Below, piece after piece: positions 22,239-23,816 of a stretch of DNA of 23,816 nt (position 1 is the stretch's first letter; the number at the start of each line of letters is the position of its first letter). Both the position numbers and the translations under genes were made by a program. Source of the DNA: Oscillospiraceae bacterium (lineage in GTDB: Bacteria > Bacillota > Clostridia > Oscillospirales > UBA929); contig WRCJ01000016.1 of NCBI GenBank assembly GCA_009784085.1, forward strand, positions 1 to 23,816, read 5' to 3'. The notes under the pieces are model-generated. The model was not told the DNA's origin, made no database searches, and was given only the letters and a program-made list of their open reading frames with translations.

Positions 22239-23816
22239 AATACGAAGCACCGTCCTATTTATATTGACGCTGTGCGCGGTCGCCATGTGCTGTGCGCCTG
22301 CGCTGGCCGCGCCGGAACCCCGGTTCCGGCTGGATATGGACAACTTGAACCTGCAAATCGGGAACAGCTGCAGCATCGCCGTCACGATGGAAAATGCCCA
22401 AAGCGCCACGCTCGTCGGCATCGAGGGGCTGGAAAATTTCGACGTGCTCTCTCACAACTCGAGCACCTCGATCAACATCACCGGCGGGGAAACAATTCAT
22501 CAGGAAACCCTGAACTATGTGGTCATGCCCAAGGCGCAGGGTCAATTCACACTGAAAGCCACCATCCAGTTCAATGGCCAAACCTACGAAACCAACACGC
22601 TGGAGGTGATAGTCACCGAGGGTTCCTCCGGGGGGGACGGGGACGCGCAGGAGCTATTTGTCAAGACCATCCTGTCCCATACCGAATCCTATCTGGGGGA
22701 AAAGATTGTTTTATCCTATGAGGTCTACAGCCAATACAGCGTCGAGAGCCTCGGGTTTTCCGACTATATCGCCATCGACGGCATGGTCGTCACCAAGGAC
22801 GTGTCTGAGGAGCTGCAAAGAGAACATGTGTACCTGGACGGCGTCAGATACGAAAAATTCGAAGTCAAGAAACTGATCCTCGATCCCATCAAGTCCGGTG
22901 CATGTACCATCCCCTCATTCAAATTGCAGGTGAATGTCCTCGTCGACAACTACTCCGGGCATGGGGGCGGCTTGGGCGGTCTGTTCGGATTCTCCGAGCC
23001 GATGTACCTGTCCACGGAGGAGGCGGAACTGATGGTGAAACCGCTGCCCACGGATGGCAAACCAGATGATTTTTCGGGCATTGTGGGACAGTTGCGATGG
23101 GAGGGCGCATACGACCGGGATCAGGTCAACTACGGAGATTCCCTCATCTTGCGGGCGACGGCATCCGGCTGCTGCAACCTGGATGGGATGAAAAACGTTT
23201 TCCCCCAAAGCGGCCTGCCCGGGTTCACGGTCTACGAAACGCAGAAAAGCACGGCGGAATCCGTAATAAACAACCAATACCAGTCGCAAAAGGAGTTCGA
23301 AGTGATCCTGGTGCCGGACAAAACCGGAACCATGAAAATAGCGCCGGTCTCCGTCCCCTATTTCGATCCTGTCACCCAAACGTATGAGAGGGCGGAGATC
23401 CCGGGGACATCCATTACAGTCCTGGGGGAGATGCCCCCGCCCGGCGTCGTCAACGGCACCCAGCCAGCCAGCACGGAAACGATACTCATCAACCAGGTGA
23501 GCTACGCAAATATGGGCACAGACGACACAACACTTACGCTCCGTATTAATCGGCAAACACTATACATTGTGTTGATCGCCCTGGGGGGCTTGCTTCTTCT
23601 CGCGGCGGTATCCGCGTGGATAATTTCGAGGCGAAGGAAGCAGAGGCAGGGGCAGGATTCGGAACTGGCCGTCATGCACAGGCAACTGATGGCTTCCCAG
23701 GACGTCGACGAGATATACAACCTCTTTTGCGCCATGATTCGGCACCGCTTTGCCTTGAGCCTGAAAGCCAGCCCCCGAAGCGCAGTGCGCGAAAGCCTCC
23801 CGGACGCCGAACTAGC
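22228..23816 (+). CDS. batD: BatD-like membrane protein, cut by the window end
   Basis: Translation from 22228 stays open to the last base (529 codons plus two bases), so the 3' end is missing. It has a signal peptide (about 1-28, ending APALAAPE), extracytoplasmic beta-sandwich modules (about 35-440) with VSYEV/LSYEVYSQ strands, AELMVKPLP and a DRDQVNYGDSLILRATASG strand typical of BatD, one TM (about 446-467) and an arginine-rich cytoplasmic start. GGAAGG lies about 10 bases before this ATG; an ATG at 22219 is too near it. It overlaps the TPR gene by 11 bases. BatD is thought to be the membrane scaffold of the Bat complex. Confidence 0.9.
   Translation, partial: MAGKIRSTVLFILTLCAVAMCCAPALAAPEPRFRLDMDNLNLQIGNSCSIAVTMENAQSATLVGIEGLENFDVLSHNSSTSINITGGETIHQETLNYVVMPKAQGQFTLKATIQFNGQTYETNTLEVIVTEGSSGGDGDAQELFVKTILSHTESYLGEKIVLSYEVYSQYSVESLGFSDYIAIDGMVVTKDVSEELQREHVYLDGVRYEKFEVKKLILDPIKSGACTIPSFKLQVNVLVDNYSGHGGGLGGLFGFSEPMYLSTEEAELMVKPLPTDGKPDDFSGIVGQLRWEGAYDRDQVNYGDSLILRATASGCCNLDGMKNVFPQSGLPGFTVYETQKSTAESVINNQYQSQKEFEVILVPDKTGTMKIAPVSVPYFDPVTQTYERAEIPGTSITVLGEMPPPGVVNGTQPASTETILINQVSYANMGTDDTTLTLRINRQTLYIVLIALGGLLLLAAVSAWIISRRRKQRQGQDSELAVMHRQLMASQDVDEIYNLFCAMIRHRFALSLKASPRSAVRESLPDAEL

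Overview
The window looks like chromosomal DNA of a moderately GC-rich Firmicute, most likely a clostridial lineage. Evidence: a rplS-lepB-rbgA-rnhB-yraN gene string, a FloT-type flotillin, a stalk-domain (copper amine oxidase N-like) L,D-transpeptidase, strong AGGAGG-type ribosome binding sites, and an RNA leader hairpin before rplS. Taxonomy is inferred from gene order and protein style only.

Left part (1-6235). A flotillin gene (+) converges on a secreted L,D-transpeptidase (-). Next comes an AT-rich block of about 3.5 kb: a lipoprotein and a large secreted multidomain metallopeptidase, both (-), with a good intrinsic terminator at the end of the unit and a 558-bp gap at its start in which I find no convincing gene. 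This block looks acquired.

Middle part (6236-16305). All genes are on the minus strand and mostly housekeeping. Read in the direction of transcription they are: rplS, two tandem signal peptidase I genes, rbgA, rnhB, yraN, thrC, a COG1768-like phosphoesterase, then tig, clpP and clpX. Several genes overlap by stop/start (ATGA) or lie within a few tens of bases. rplS has a well-formed promoter and a two-part leader hairpin that fits an L19 autoregulatory leader.

Right part (16501-23816). A divergent plus-strand operon encodes a MoxR AAA+ ATPase, a DUF58 protein, a single-pass membrane protein, two membrane VWA proteins (BatA, BatB), a TPR protein with a very acidic tail (BatC-like) and a BatD-like protein cut by the window end. 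It is a nearly complete Bat ('aerotolerance') operon with tight translational coupling: the ATPase probably remodels or activates a membrane VWA complex.

The most unusual property of the window is the number of short tandem duplications placed at gene junctions (after or across stop codons of rplS, rbgA, rnhB, thrC, the DUF58 gene and batA, and just before the flotillin ribosome binding site), together with in-frame low-complexity expansions inside or at the ends of otherwise conserved proteins (phosphoesterase, RbgA, YraN, both LepB, MoxR, BatB, BatC). A second notable item is the secreted DNRLRE/Ig-like protein ending in an archaemetzincin-like domain.
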